A DNA stretch of 64,000 nucleotides from Rhizomys pruinosus (GCA_009823505.1 VZQC01012376.1:1879171-1943170); one strand, 5' to 3'. Positions 35,231 to 46,892 are shown, numbered from the stretch's first letter. Notes: generated by a model from the sequence alone, not told the origin. Program-made: numbers and translations.

Positions 35231-36204
35231 CCCATTGCACTGTAAGGAAGAAAAGATGTTGGTGGATGGTATAATTTGGTGGCCTAGTTGGTCACAGGTG
35301 TGGTCTCCCTGGCTGTCAGGCTGCCTTGGGGAAAAGGTCAGTCAAACAGCCAGACTGCCTTGGGCAGCAGCAGCTATGTGGAACATTCCACAGACACCTG
35401 GAGGAAACTGGATGACAATCACCACTGCTTGTGTGACTCCTGAAGCTGGGCTGTCTCAGTCAATCTGCAACAGAATTTTTGCTGTCAGCAAACTCTAGAT
35501 AAACTCGAAATCACTTCCACTCAGGCCAGAGGGAGAGTACTTCCTTTGACCCAGTAGTGAGACTGGTGACCGGTCCAAGGGACACTTAACTAATCTTAGT
35601 GCATTCTTCTTGAACTAAAGTGCCTAAGATGTTAGCATTTTAGCCTACAATTATTCTAAGAGGTAGTCTTTAATCATTTTTCTTCATTCCACAGTTTAGA
35701 AATCAGGTATATAATGTACACTTAGAGTCACCTCGGGGCCTGCTTCACTTCACGTGCACAGTGATCCCTGTGGTTAGCAGCCATCGGGCTGGGCAGCACA
35801 CTTGTAGATTTCAGTACTGGATGAAGACCTCACAGCAGACATAGCACTTCTAATCTCTTCATCTCTGTCGACAAGGAAGTATTATTTGTACGGTTCTATG
35901 TTCATTTAAAGAACTAAGTGATGAAAGAGCTGACAATATATTCAGTTTATGTTTGACTTTCTAGTCTAAAATATTTATATAGAAGCCACAAGGGGACAAG
36001 GCTAACTGATATCAATTATCTTTCTCAGCAGCCCCTGTCAGAAAGAAAGAAAGAAACCTGTCACTCACTTTTCTCATTATGTCTACTTATGAGATAGTCT
36101 GATGTGGAAGCCAAGAAGCCCAGTTTCTTACTTTAGCTATGTCATGAGCTTGTACTATTTGAGACTTAATTTCTTGGCCTCGGTTTCTCCATGGGTCAAA
36201 TTCT

Positions 36205-36285
36205 TGCCTGGATACAGACACACACATACATATACATAAAATACATACACACATACATATACATATAATACATACACAATCAATT
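36205..36285 (+). repeat. (ACATAT)n degenerate microsatellite
   Basis: Mixed acac, acat and atac units. Confidence 0.85.
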
Positions 36286-36423
36286 AAAAGCATATATATG
36301 TAATTTTATATATCATGGAAAATAAAAAATGTAAACATAAATTATGTGTCATTCATAGGGTCTTCTGCAGATCTCCTACAATAAATAATATTATCAGATG
36401 ACCCTTCATTAAAAATCTTGGGA

Positions 36424-36556
36424 GGCCAGGTTTGCTGGCACCTGCTAGGACTTTGGAGGCAGAAGCAGGTGGATGTCAGTGAGATTAAAGCCAGCCTGGT
36501 CTATAAAGTGAGTTCCAGGAATCCTTGGGTTACAGGGTGACCTTGTTTAAACAAAA
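36424..36556 (+). repeat. Old B1 SINE
   Basis: ggccaggtttgctggcacct, gtggatgtcagtgagattaa, then cagcctggtctataaagtga: a diverged sense B1. Confidence 0.7.
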
Positions 36557-36629
36557 CAACCCCCATCTTGGGAAATGGCTCAGCAGAAAAAAGAGGCCAT
36601 GGTGGAAGGAGAGAGCCGACTCCTGCAAC

Positions 36630-36676
36630 ACACAGACACAGACACAGACACAGACACACACACACACACACACACA

Positions 36677-36711
<35 letters not shown>
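36630..36711 (+). repeat. (CA)n microsatellite with CAGA units
   Basis: Begins with five cagaca units and passes to about 25 CA units. Confidence 0.95.
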
Positions 36712-37349
36712 CACCCAAGTACACATAAGCACTTAATAAAGGTTAAGTTCATTTCTTCCACTAATCACTATATACCTAATGAACTGCTTGCTAGTATTTT
36801 TTCAACACATCTATTCGACCATTGAGATTTTGCCCACTCAGTTGCTAACAAATACAGATGAACCAAGGTGTTTAAGCATAAGCTTCATCTTATGAGAAGG
36901 GGGGGAAAAGCAATTAAATCCATCATATTCTTTCCCTTATCTCCTTGCAACAGTTTTCCAAAAATTTTATATGAAAGATGGTAACCCAGTTATGAGAACT
37001 TCTCTCCCTAGAAAGAGATTATGGTTTGACTTTTAATCACGAGCCAGAAATACTTCATAGCTTTGTCTTCATTTCCAGCACGTGCCCTTGAGGGAAAGTG
37101 CTTAACTTGTCAGTCTAAATTTACACCCTCCCACTCCTCTGAATTTATGTACGTTGGTGTAAAGTGAAGCCGAGGCCACCCAGAGTCATATATTCCAGTG
37201 TCGTTTGTTCAAAGAGAAACATTCAAGGCATAAATTCTCTAATGCAAACACTTGCCCTTGCTTGGGGTAGCCTATCTTATGTGGAGGAGGGAAATTACAG
37301 GATGGAGCTAGCAACTTCAAATGCCCTTACAAATGTGAAATGTCCCCCG

Positions 37350-37645
37350 CAGACTAGTGTGCTTCAACACCTGGTTCCCGGCTGGCTGGCAGTGCTGTCT
37401 GGGAAGGTTGTGGAACCTCTAGGAATTGAGGCTAATGGGGGAAGTGAGGTTTCCTAGCCCAGCCCCCCTTTTCCTGGACGCTTCGCTCCCTGCCTGCAGA
37501 GGGAACGGCCCAGCTGCTTCATGGATCTGCTGCGATGCCTTCCTCAAGGACGGCCCAAACCCCTCAAACTGTAATTCAAAATAAATCTTCTTCCTTCAGG
37601 TTGCTCTTATCAGATGTTTTGTCACGGCAATGAGAAAAGTTGTAT
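37350..37645 (+). repeat. Partial family B-like repeat
   Basis: The end is ttcaaaataaatcttcttcc then gatgttttgtcacggcaatg, similar to the ends of the other family B copies; the middle has diverged. Confidence 0.4.
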
Positions 37646-37814
37646 AAATAGCTAATAATATAGACAAATATATGGTTCCTAGGGTAGAGACAGAATGTTT
37701 TCCCCTTAAAATGCATGTCCAAATCTTAGCCCCAAGCCCTCAAAATTGACTTTGAGTTGAAAATATGGTAAAAAAAAATAATATGGTCATCACAGATGCA
37801 GTAAGTTTAGATGG

Positions 37815-38016
37815 TGTACTGGATAGCTTTAGTGTAAACTTGGCACACCTGGGTTGAAGAACCCTCAGTTGGAGAATTGCCTCCATTGGACTAGCCTGTG
37901 GCCATGTCTGTGGAGTATTTTCTTGATTGCTGAGTGATGTGGGAGGGCCCAGCCCAGTGTGGGCACTGCCACCCCTGGGCAGGTGGTTCTGTACTTTATA
38001 AGAAAGTGTGCTGACC
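37815..38016 (+). repeat. Family A repeat, left part of a split copy
   Basis: From actggatagctttagtgtaa to ttataagaaagtgtgctga, matching positions 19970-20155 of the nested copy. The right half resumes at 40839, so 2.8 kb has been inserted. Confidence 0.7.
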
Positions 38017-38230
38017 AGGGTTGGAGAGATGGCCTAGAGGTTAAGAGCACCGACTGCTCTTACAGAGGACCCGGGTTCGATTCCCAGCACCCACATGGTG
38101 GCTGAGAACTGTCTTTAACTCCAGTTCCAGGGGAATCCGACACCCTCTTCTGACCTCTGCGGCATTGCACAACATGGGTTCATAAACCTACATGCAGACA
38201 GTACATTCATACACATAAAAAAATAAAAAA
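38017..38230 (+). repeat. B2 SINE at the left end of the composite insertion
   Basis: Sense: ttggagagatggcctagagg, acccgggttcgattcccagc, ccagttccaggggaatccg (no internal duplication), to an A-rich tail that abuts the L1 5' UTR. Confidence 0.9.
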
Positions 38231-38235
38231 AATAG

Positions 38236-38561
38236 GAGATCTCCCGAGACCAGCTGAAGCAAGCACGGTAGGTAGGTAGGAGCTGGGTGCTTCAGCAAGG
38301 CTGATTGTTGATTGACTTAATCTAGTTAATCCATTAATCCAGTTGTCTTTGGCTTAATTGACTTTTGTGGCTGTGGGGGCGGAGTTATCCTCCCAGTTGG
38401 TATAAAAGGTAGGGTTGTGTGTGAGTCCTGTTTTGTGTGCCCCCCCCCCCTTGGCCAACTGGGATTATGAAGGCATCTGAAGGAGGCAAGCAAAGCAAGC
38501 CTTCAACACAGTGAAGAGGCATTTGGGACTCACATTGGAATACAGGCAAGGAGAAGCCCAT
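38236..38561 (+). mobile_element. L1 5' UTR with TATA-like box
   Basis: Starts at aggagatctcccgagaccag, holds a tataaaaggtagggttg motif and a C13 run, and leads into ORF1. A repeated ggtaggtaggtagg lies near the 5' end. It is an unusual 5' UTR in that it is short and non-repeated; whether it is a complete promoter is unknown. Confidence 0.55.
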
Positions 38562-39666
38562 ATGCCAGGATCACGAAGAAGAGACAACATAGGAAAGGGG
38601 CAGGATAATCCCACACCAAGCTCTACCAACCCTATGGAAGATTCCTATAGTGGGATCCCCCTAGGGATGGCCCAGGACACAGATATCAGAAACACAATTG
38701 TGAAAATACTTAAGGAACTACAATTATAAAGAGCAAATCAAAGAACTAAGAAAAGAGAATGAAGAACTCAAGAAGGACCTAGAGATAGAGAATGATAAAC
38801 TCCAGAAGGAAGTAGAAACACTGAAAAGATCATGCTGAAAAAGATAAGGAAACCAACCAGTGAAGCAAAGAGCTACAGGAAGAGATTGAGAAGCTCCTTT
38901 TGGAAGGAGAACTTCCTTTTGGAAGTAGAAATACTAAAGAAATCAGAAGAGGAAATGAAAAAAGAACAAACACTCATCCAATCAAGAGGAAAGGAATGGA
39001 AAAAGCCTCACAAGCAGAATGGAGGAAGCAGAACAAAGAATATCAGACCTGGAAGATAACACAGAACAACTAAAAATGTCAAGGAAAGAGTATGAAAAAT
39101 TTAAAAATACACAAAAGTGGAACAACCAGGAACTGTGGAACATTATGAAAAGATCAAACCTCTGCATCATAGGAATAGAGGAAGGAGAAGAATCCCAGAA
39201 GAATGGTATTGATCAGATCTTCAACAGAATAATAGATGAAAACTTCCCCAAACTAAAAAAAAACATAAACGAATACAAATACAAGAAGCATATAGAACTC
39301 CAAACAGACAAGATCAAGAAACTCTCCATGCCACATCATAGTTAAAATGCTAGACACCCAAAACAAAGACAAAATCCTTAAAGCCACAAGAGAAAAACAA
39401 CAAGGGACCTATAAGGGGAAACCTATCAGAATTACAACTGACTTCTCAATGCAAACTATGAAAGCAAGAAGAACCCAGAGCAAAGCATTCCCAGTGTTAA
39501 AGGACAATAGATGCCAACCCAGGTTACTATACCCAGCAAAAATGTCAATTATAGTTGAAGGAGAGAGAAAAACCTTCCATGACATAAACAAGTTGAAAGA
39601 ATACATGTCCAGAAAACCAACCCTTCAGAGAATACTTGAAGCAATTCAAAGAACAGAAGAAAGGAG
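38562..39666 (+). pseudogene. L1 ORF1 remnant (RNA-binding protein), broken and cut by gap
   Basis: Starts MPGSRRRDNIGKGQDN at 38562. A TAA at about 38727 and later shifts break it. Downstream pieces in other frames keep the family order: a lysine/glutamate coiled coil (38730-39100), then the RRM-like section (NNQELWNIMKRSNLCIIGIE, near 39120-39180), then the C-terminal domain (GKPIRITTDFSMQTMKARR, then QPRLLYPAKMSIIVEGERKT) that ends at the gap. The intact protein binds L1 RNA as a trimer; this copy cannot make it. Confidence 0.88.
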
Positions 39667-40654
39667 NNNNNNNNNNNNNNNNNNNNNNNNNNNNNNNNNN
39701 NNNNNNNNNNNNNNNNNNNNNNNNNNNNNNNNNNNNNNNNNNNNNNNNNNNNNNNNNNNNNNNNNNNNNNNNNNNNNNNNNNNNNNNNNNNNNNNNNNNN
39801 NNNNNNNNNNNNNNNNNNNNNNNNNNNNNNNNNNNNNNNNNNNNNNNNNNNNNNNNNNNNNNNNNNNNNNNNNNNNNNNNNNNNNNNNNNNNNNNNNNNN
39901 NNNNNNNNNNNNNNNNNNNNNNNNNNNNNNNNNNNNNNNNNNNNNNNNNNNNNNNNNNNNNNNNNNNNNNNNNNNNNNNNNNNNNNNNNNNNNNNNNNNN
40001 NNNNNNNNNNNNNNNNNNNNNNNNNNNNNNNNNNNNNNNNNNNNNNNNNNNNNNNNNNNNNNNNNNNNNNNNNNNNNNNNNNNNNNNNNNNNNNNNNNNN
40101 NNNNNNNNNNNNNNNNNNNNNNNNNNNNNNNNNNNNNNNNNNNNNNNNNNNNNNNNNNNNNNNNNNNNNNNNNNNNNNNNNNNNNNNNNNNNNNNNNNNN
40201 NNNNNNNNNNNNNNNNNNNNNNNNNNNNNNNNNNNNNNNNNNNNNNNNNNNNNNNNNNNNNNNNNNNNNNNNNNNNNNNNNNNNNNNNNNNNNNNNNNNN
40301 NNNNNNNNNNNNNNNNNNNNNNNNNNNNNNNNNNNNNNNNNNNNNNNNNNNNNNNNNNNNNNNNNNNNNNNNNNNNNNNNNNNNNNNNNNNNNNNNNNNN
40401 NNNNNNNNNNNNNNNNNNNNNNNNNNNNNNNNNNNNNNNNNNNNNNNNNNNNNNNNNNNNNNNNNNNNNNNNNNNNNNNNNNNNNNNNNNNNNNNNNNNN
40501 NNNNNNNNNNNNNNNNNNNNNNNNNNNNNNNNNNNNNNNNNNNNNNNNNNNNNNNNNNNNNNNNNNNNNNNNNNNNNNNNNNNNNNNNNNNNNNNNNNNN
40601 NNNNNNNNNNNNNNNNNNNNNNNNNNNNNNNNNNNNNNNNNNNNNNNNNNNNNN
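39667..40654. other. Assembly gap (988 N)
   Basis: The gap lies inside the L1: ORF1 C-terminus before it, L1 3' UTR after it. ORF2 alone needs nearly 4 kb, so the gap length is probably not a real measurement, or the L1 has an internal deletion. Confidence 0.98.
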
Positions 40655-40798
40655 CATGGAGAATATTGAGAAAGACTGAGAAAGAGATGAATAGCATGTT
40701 TGGCAGAATGCACGAGCTCTGGTGGGGTGGGGGGATAGGGTGGGGGACAGGGGTCTAGAGTTGATAAAAAATATATATATAAATAAATAAATTTAAAA

Positions 40799-40837
<39 letters not shown>

Positions 40838-40838
40838 A
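40655..40838 (+). mobile_element. L1 3' UTR end and (AAAT)n tail
   Basis: aagactgagaaagagatgaa, a G-rich ggtggggtggggggataggg stretch, then (AAAT)n. The same 3' end occurs at 43480-43625. Confidence 0.8.
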
Positions 40839-41050
40839 AAGAAAGTATGCTGAGCATGGGCCAGAGGAGGAAGCCAGTAAGTAGTGTTCCTTCATGGCCT
40901 GTGCTTCAGCTCCTACCTCCAAGTTCCTGCCCTGAGTTCCTACCTTGGGCTCCCTCAGTGATGAACTTTGACCTGGGAACTCTTTCCTTCCCAAGTTGGT
41001 ATGGGTCAGAGTGTTTTGTCACAGCAACTGAAGACACTCTAGAGCAGACG
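40839..41050 (+). repeat. Family A repeat, right part of the split copy
   Basis: Resumes with aagaaagtatgctgagcatg, repeating the bases before the insertion (aagaaagtgtgctga at about 38001-38015), and ends tttgtcacagcaactgaaga. Confidence 0.7.
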
Positions 41051-41865
41051 GGTTCATAATATAGTATGTCTGGTATCCTAAGAGGAAAAGGAGGAAGAGG
41101 GTCACTCAGGGAGAGCCCCCATGATGAGCGTGGAGGACAGCAGCTAGGCATGTTGGCGATCTCTGGTCACCACCAGGAGTGAGTTGGAGGCAAAGAGGGA
41201 TTCCACCCAGGTGTCAAGGAGCACGGCCCCAGCGACACCTTGAGTCTAGATCTGTACCTCTGAATTTCTTTCTCCCTTTTCTGCTCAGTTTGCCACACTT
41301 CCTTCCAACACGCTAGGACATGAATATACAGGGCCCAAGCAGTTTGTGCAAAAGTGGCTAAAAAAAGAAATTCCAAAAAGAAAGCATTACAGGATGGGAT
41401 GAAAAAAAAAGTTAGATTAAAATGGGACGGGGACCATTCTAGATTCAAACTACATGGAGTGACTAGAGTAGCCACACGGAGTTGCCATCTGTTTAGAAAA
41501 TCCTCCATCGCTGAAATTACACCATTAGGAGGAGATGGTTGACAATCTTGGGAGAAGCAGAACTGAAGCAGTTTTCATGAATATGTGTAAGATTCACTTA
41601 CCGATTTCCTTTGACAGGGGAGGTGGTATGAGCTCTGAGCTACTACTGGAGCTTAAGTATGAAAGAGAGGAATCCAGGAGAGGCCCCCAAGATAACTCAG
41701 CAGCCACAGAGACGCAGTGGCCACTGGGCTGTCAATTCCATGGACAAAGCAATGCAGCTTTGTTATTAACTTCTTATTAACTATTATTATTTAGTTTTTT
41801 CATAACCACGTTTTCATTAGCATATATTGTTTAAAACAACAGGTTTTGTTATGCCATTTTTTTCT
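41051..41865. other. No gene or clear repeat seen
   Basis: Intergenic sequence with overlapping short open frames on both strands (41167-41508, 41354-41542). None resembles a known protein. Confidence 0.4.
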
Positions 41866-42011
41866 TTTTTGGTGTTTTCGAGACAGTCTCCCTGTAGCCC
41901 CAGCTGTCCTGGAACTCACTCTGTAGACCAGGCTGGCCTTGAACTCGCAAAGATCTGCCTGCCTCTGCCTCCCAAGTGCTAGGATTAAAGGCTGTGCCAC
42001 CATGCCCGGCT
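41866..42011 (-). repeat. B1 SINE
   Basis: Antisense B1: ttttcgagacagtctccctg to gtgccaccatgcccggct. Confidence 0.92.
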
Positions 42012-42436
42012 TGCTGTGCCATTTTTTATGTGTATGAGTGCACTGATCACATTCACTTTCTATTTTTCAGTGACAGGGATCAAACCCAGCGCTTTGAGCA
42101 CACTAGGCCCTTGTCCATGGTTGTACCTCCTAGCATCCGGCCACATGCCTTCTCCCTATGAACACACAGCAGGATTTGATGCTCAGCTAGCTAATAAAAG
42201 TCCACTTCAACTTCCCAGGTCGTTAATAAGTCCTGTCTTTGGAAGGCCTCTTCCACATTCCTCTCCCTTCTCCCTAGAGTTCCATCTCTGAATGACCCAG
42301 GCTTCTAGTCTGCAGATGTCTTCTGTGGGTCTCCCCCTTTCGAGTTTCTGTAGGTAGGAAATTATGCCCTTACTATCTACTTTCTTAGTTATCTATTTTC
42401 AAAGTCCAACACTTACAACACTGTATTTGTTTGCCT

Positions 42437-42815
42437 TCAATTACTGTGACAAAACATTTTCGACCAATACCAACTTGAGGAAGAAAGGTCCTGGGTCATA
42501 GTTCATCACGGAGGGAGCCCATGGTAGGAACTTAGGGCAGGAACCCGGAAGCAGGAGCTGAAGCACAGGCCATGGAGGAATGCTGCTTACTGGCTTGCTC
42601 CCCTGGCCCATGCTCAACCTGCTGTCTTATACAACATAGGACAACCTGCCCAAGGGTGGCACCACCCACAGTGGGCTTGGGCTTCGCACATCCTCAACAA
42701 TCAAGAAGATGCCCCATAAGACATGGCCACAGGCCAGTCCAATGCAGGAAATTCCCCAATTGAGGCTCCCTCAACTCAGGTGTGTCAAATTGACAACTAA
42801 AGCTATCTAACACAA
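42437..42815 (-). repeat. Family A interspersed repeat, antisense
   Basis: Reads attactgtgacaaaacattt at left and tcaaattgacaactaaagct at right, the reverse complement of the family A ends. Confidence 0.65.
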
Positions 42816-42819
42816 ACAT

Positions 42820-43335
42820 TCTCAAAGAATTGAACAGGATGTTGGGGTCTGATTTCAATACCTTAAGCAGAAATTAAGTCTTGGGACTTTGGCCCAGAGA
42901 GTGAAACTAAACCTCAGTTCTCAACCATTCATAATCATCTCTGCTTCATAGTGTTCTTAGGAGAAAATATGTGAAGGACATGGCACGAGGCCTGGAACGC
43001 AGATAGCAAGTCTTAGTTATTTTATAGTTTTATAACAAATTGACCAATAAGAACCCAAGTCATTTAAGAAGCCAATAGCTACTTCTACAGTTGGGCCATC
43101 AAAGTTGATTTTTTTCCTGGGAAGGACGCAGTGGCAGGGTGTGGGAGAGCTCCCCCAGATGGACCTTGTTTCCTTGGTTTTGCTTAAAACTGCTAAGATA
43201 CTCTTCGGTATTATCTTGACTTCCAAGTTTAAGAAGAAGAAAAAAAAAACACTCTAAGGTGCCACCATTGTGCTGAATTTGTAAATTTTTCTTTGTCTTG
43301 TAGGTTGCTGCCAATGTTTTTGTCTATCACCTTGT

Positions 43336-43372
<37 letters not shown>

Positions 43373-43470
43373 ATATTTTGGAGCAATAGAAATGGGAGAG
43401 AACAACAACAAAAGGACTGGGTCAAAGAACTGTCTGAAAGTTAACTTCTGCCCAAAACAATAAACACCTG
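42820..43470. other. No gene seen; one (AT)n tract
   Basis: Unique-looking intergenic DNA between a family A copy and an L1 3' end. Confidence 0.4.
43339..43368 (+). repeat. (AT)n microsatellite
   Basis: About 15 AT units. Confidence 0.93.
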
Positions 43471-43474
43471 CAGA

Positions 43475-43625
43475 GAAAAACTGTAAAAAGACTGAGAAAA
43501 AGATGGCAGAATGCATGAACTGGGGTGGGGTGGGGAGTATGGAAGGGGGACTGTGTCTAAATTGGACTGAGAAATATTATATGAAATACACAAATCAATA
43601 AAAATATTTTATAAAAAATTTTTGT
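43475..43625 (+). mobile_element. L1 3' end
   Basis: gtaaaaagactgagaaaaag, ggggtggggtggggagtatg, then gaaatacacaaatcaataaa and an A/T-rich tail: the same 3' terminus as at 40655. Confidence 0.7.
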
Positions 43626-44047
43626 CTATTTGACATCTTAAACGCTTATGATGTGAAGTTGTGTTAATTTGTCCGGTGGTGACAGGTGTACAACTGAAAG
43701 GCCAAGCAAGGGCTGAAATAAGTGTATCTTTTTATACAAAGGTACAGGATTAAACGTGGGCAGAGGAGGACATTCGCGAAGAGGCAGACCCACAGCAGGG
43801 AAGGAGGCCCTTTTCTCTGTGGCCGATTTCCTTCACGCACTGCTCGTGGTCTGCAGGCTGCTGTGCAGGGAAGGGTTTTCTTCCTGTTTGAAGGTGGCAT
43901 CATTTTCCACTTTCTTTTATAAATGGACATCATCTAGACGTGGCTTTTTTTTAATTAAAAGCAAAAGGATTTGCTCTTGGTCTTAAGACCTTGGCCATTG
44001 AACTTGTTTCTTGGCAACCTCAATCCGATACTCCACCCTAAAAGATA

Positions 44048-44075
44048 ATGAATGAATGAATGAATGAATGAAGGT
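44048..44075 (+). repeat. (GAAT)n microsatellite
   Basis: Six to seven gaat units. Confidence 0.9.
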
Positions 44076-44861
44076 ATGCTTGAGAATTGCTGTATTAAAG
44101 TGCTGAAAGGCAGTGCCTTATCTCCAGTGGAAAGGACACGTGACCAGGAATGAAGGAGATATTCTAGAACTAGGGTTGAAAAGGCAGGGTGAAAAAAAAA
44201 ATAAAAAAAAAGGCAGGGTGGTTTGTTAAGATTAAGGGTAGAGAGGAACTTGTACTTCTCCAATGAAGCTGGAGAAACCATTTTGAATAAAAATGTGGGC
44301 GTGGCCTGACCAGGGGGCCACTGAGTTCCAGAAACAGTTCCAGGGAACAAGGCAGCTTCATGGGCAGGAATGCAGGAGGCAGGACGTTCTAAAAGACATC
44401 TAGGGGAACGTGTGCCCTGCAAGGGCAGTCTGCCATGGTGTTTCTCTAGTTCTCAGATTAAGTGTGACCAAGCCTTCTGTACTTTGTCACAAAAAGTGCG
44501 TTTTCCAAGGTGACTGTGTCAAAATAAGTTGTGGTGTATTACTGATTCACTTTGAATTAAATTATATATATATATTAAAAAACCCACTAAATTTAAGAGT
44601 TAGGCTTTGGTTCGTTCAGGTGATGCTAATGTCAGAGTACTAACACACCATTCTCCCATCCAATTCACAGCGCAGAGCAGAATGACAGCCACTATGTGTT
44701 TGGAGAACTGCTAATCAATAGATGCATGAGGAGTTGCTTCTAGAATCTACTGTACATTATGTCTGTAGTTGACACATACTGTATAGTGCACATCAAAATT
44801 AAAAGTTGGATCTCATGTTAATGTTCTTGTAAACATTAACCTATCTATACACACACATATA

Positions 44862-45102
44862 TATTTGCGTGTGTATAGATTTATTCATGTGTATGAATGT
44901 ATTGTCTGCATGCAGGTCTGTGCACCCGTGTCATGCAATGCTGCAGAGGTCAGAAGAGGGTGTAGGATTCCCCTGAAACTGGAGTTCTCCTGGAATTGGA
45001 GTAACAGACAGTTCTCAGCTGCCATGTGGGTGCTGGGATTGAACCAGGGTCCTCTGCAACAGCAGTCAGCACTCTTAACCGCTAGGCCATCTCTCCAGCC
45101 CC
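44862..45102 (-). repeat. B2 SINE with internal duplication
   Basis: Antisense: gtgtatgaatgtattgtctg, then ctggagttctcctggaattg, ending taggccatctctccagcccc. Confidence 0.93.
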
Positions 45103-45309
45103 AGAGGTAACTCTTTTTGATGGCAAGGTCTAGAAAGAAACTTCAGGAAATAGAAATGTCCAGCCTGGATGTTGAGGTCCTTCGGGTATGCTATTTAACT
45201 TTATATCTCCATTGTACATATTATCAACTTTTCAATAAAGCTGTATTGTTCACTTCGGTTTCCTTCTCTTTGGCAAAGTTGAACAAATAAAGAATTCTGC
45301 AAGGAACAA

Positions 45310-45750
45310 CAAGGGGCAAGATACAAATGAAATGTGTCCCAAGAATGGTGGCACCACGGGCCAGTCTCATGCAAGCTCAACCTGGATGGAGTCCCAGCAG
45401 AAGCACGGAGAGCTGGATCAGACATCCCCGGTCCAATCTAAGGGACATTTAGCAATTGAGGGTTGCTAGGAGGGAGGACAGTGTCTTATAGGGAGGACTC
45501 CTGATGGGCCCAGTGGATGGACCCACACTGAAGGACATTGGGGAACACGAATCAGACTCTATAGGCTATATTATACATATATATGTATATACATGTACAT
45601 ATATGTATACATATACACACAAACACATGTGTGTGTATATATATTAAATTGATTGGAGGTCAGTGGAGGGAGATATGGATAGGGGAGAGGATGTAAATAA
45701 CATGAAACCACATCATATGGAAATCATAAAAAGTAAATCAAAAAAAGAAA
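45310..45750 (+). mobile_element. L1 3' region fragment
   Basis: cagtggatggacccacactg, a TA/CA-rich tract (45570-45650), then ggataggggagaggatgtaa and an A-rich tail. Parallel to 17600-18662. Confidence 0.55.
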
Positions 45751-46373
45751 TGTGCAGATGCTGGAGGAGCCAGGAGCAAGTGGCACCTGTGACACACATC
45801 ACCACTACGTAGGCCGATTTATTTTTAGAAAACACTCTCCCTTTTAGAAAAACCAATCCCCATAGGATTGCTCAAAATGCTATGCTGGTCTTTTACTTCT
45901 GTCAACAAGATAGAAATCCTGCTCAGTGCTTCAGCAGGCGAGGACATGGACAGTGGACTGACCACCAACACAAGCTGTCCTCCCGGTATTTTCATGCATG
46001 CTTGGCTGAAGAGCATTTCAGGGCCTGGCAGGAAGGCCACGCACAGGACAGACAGAGCCATGAGGACACCCTGGAAAGAGAACTCAGGGCCTGGGAACAG
46101 TAGTACCGCTTCTCTTGACAACCGAAGTTCCAAGCAGCTGGTTAGGTAAGCTCAAGTTGTGGTTCAAACACAGGCATACCCTTCTTAATCAGTCAGTTCT
46201 CTGGGGGGTAACTTACCATAGGCCATCACTTGACAAAAGGGAAGAGTCTCCACTGCACTCTTGGCGACCCTGCAATGTGACTCAGAGATGCTATTAACTC
46301 AGTGCCCCGTCGTTAGTAATGTTAACTGTTCCACACAAACCACCACTGTGCGATTCAAGTGAGCTGTTCCTCT

Positions 46374-46379
46374 TTTATT
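46374..46379 (-). terminator. Possible distal INTS10 poly(A) signal
   Basis: A second AATAAA on the minus strand (taataaaagagg), about 1.24 kb past the stop. Between the two signals lies sequence without SINEs apart from a GTGCGT tract, compatible with an extended 3' UTR. RNA evidence would be needed to choose between them. Confidence 0.3.
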
Positions 46380-46817
46380 AGTAGAATATGGACAAAGATA
46401 CTGAAATAATGAAACTGCTTCATTTTTCTGCTAGATTACCAATCGTGTTCTTCAGCAGGATACTTTAGAGCTTGCTGGGACCTATAAAAACTATCGCCAG
46501 GCAAAATAAATACACTAACAGACAGAAATCTCTATTGACAGTCTATGAAAAAGACATCTTTAAACACACGAAACACTAAAATTAATACAAAGCTAGGACC
46601 AAGCTTTTAACATACCAACCTTTGGGCGACACCCACACCACAGCAGTTGGTTTAGCAAGAAAATCCTTTACATCAATGCCCTGGTAGGTAGGCTGAATAA
46701 GACTCACAGGATCACCTTGGGAGGAATTAAGAATGCCTGTCCTTTTTAGAAAACACTTGGCAAACAACTTAGTCTGTGGCAGTATACAGTACCTAGAAAA
46801 TGTAATTATGTTTACTG

Positions 46818-46892
46818 TGTGTGCGTGTGCGTGTGCGTGTGCGTGTGCGTGTGCGTGTGTGTGTGCGCGCGCGCACGCGCGCGCGCGCACAT
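46818..46892 (+). repeat. (GTGCGT)n / (CG)n tract
   Basis: Six or so GTGCGT units followed by gtgtgcgcgcgcgcacgcgc and more CG: strictly alternating purine-pyrimidine, prone to form Z-DNA. It lies between the two candidate INTS10 poly(A) signals. Confidence 0.93.

Noticed and set aside
36501..36825. CVCVCVCV-type and THTHTH-type frames
   Set aside because: Translations of a (CA)n microsatellite.
39347..40857. Frames of 347-440 codons on both strands
   Set aside because: They consist mainly of unknown bases in the assembly gap. Only the L1 ORF1 end to the left is real sequence.
1..46300. LPL exons, expected downstream of INTS10
   Set aside because: No lipase-like coding sequence or LPL 3' UTR could be recognised; LPL probably lies left of base 1.
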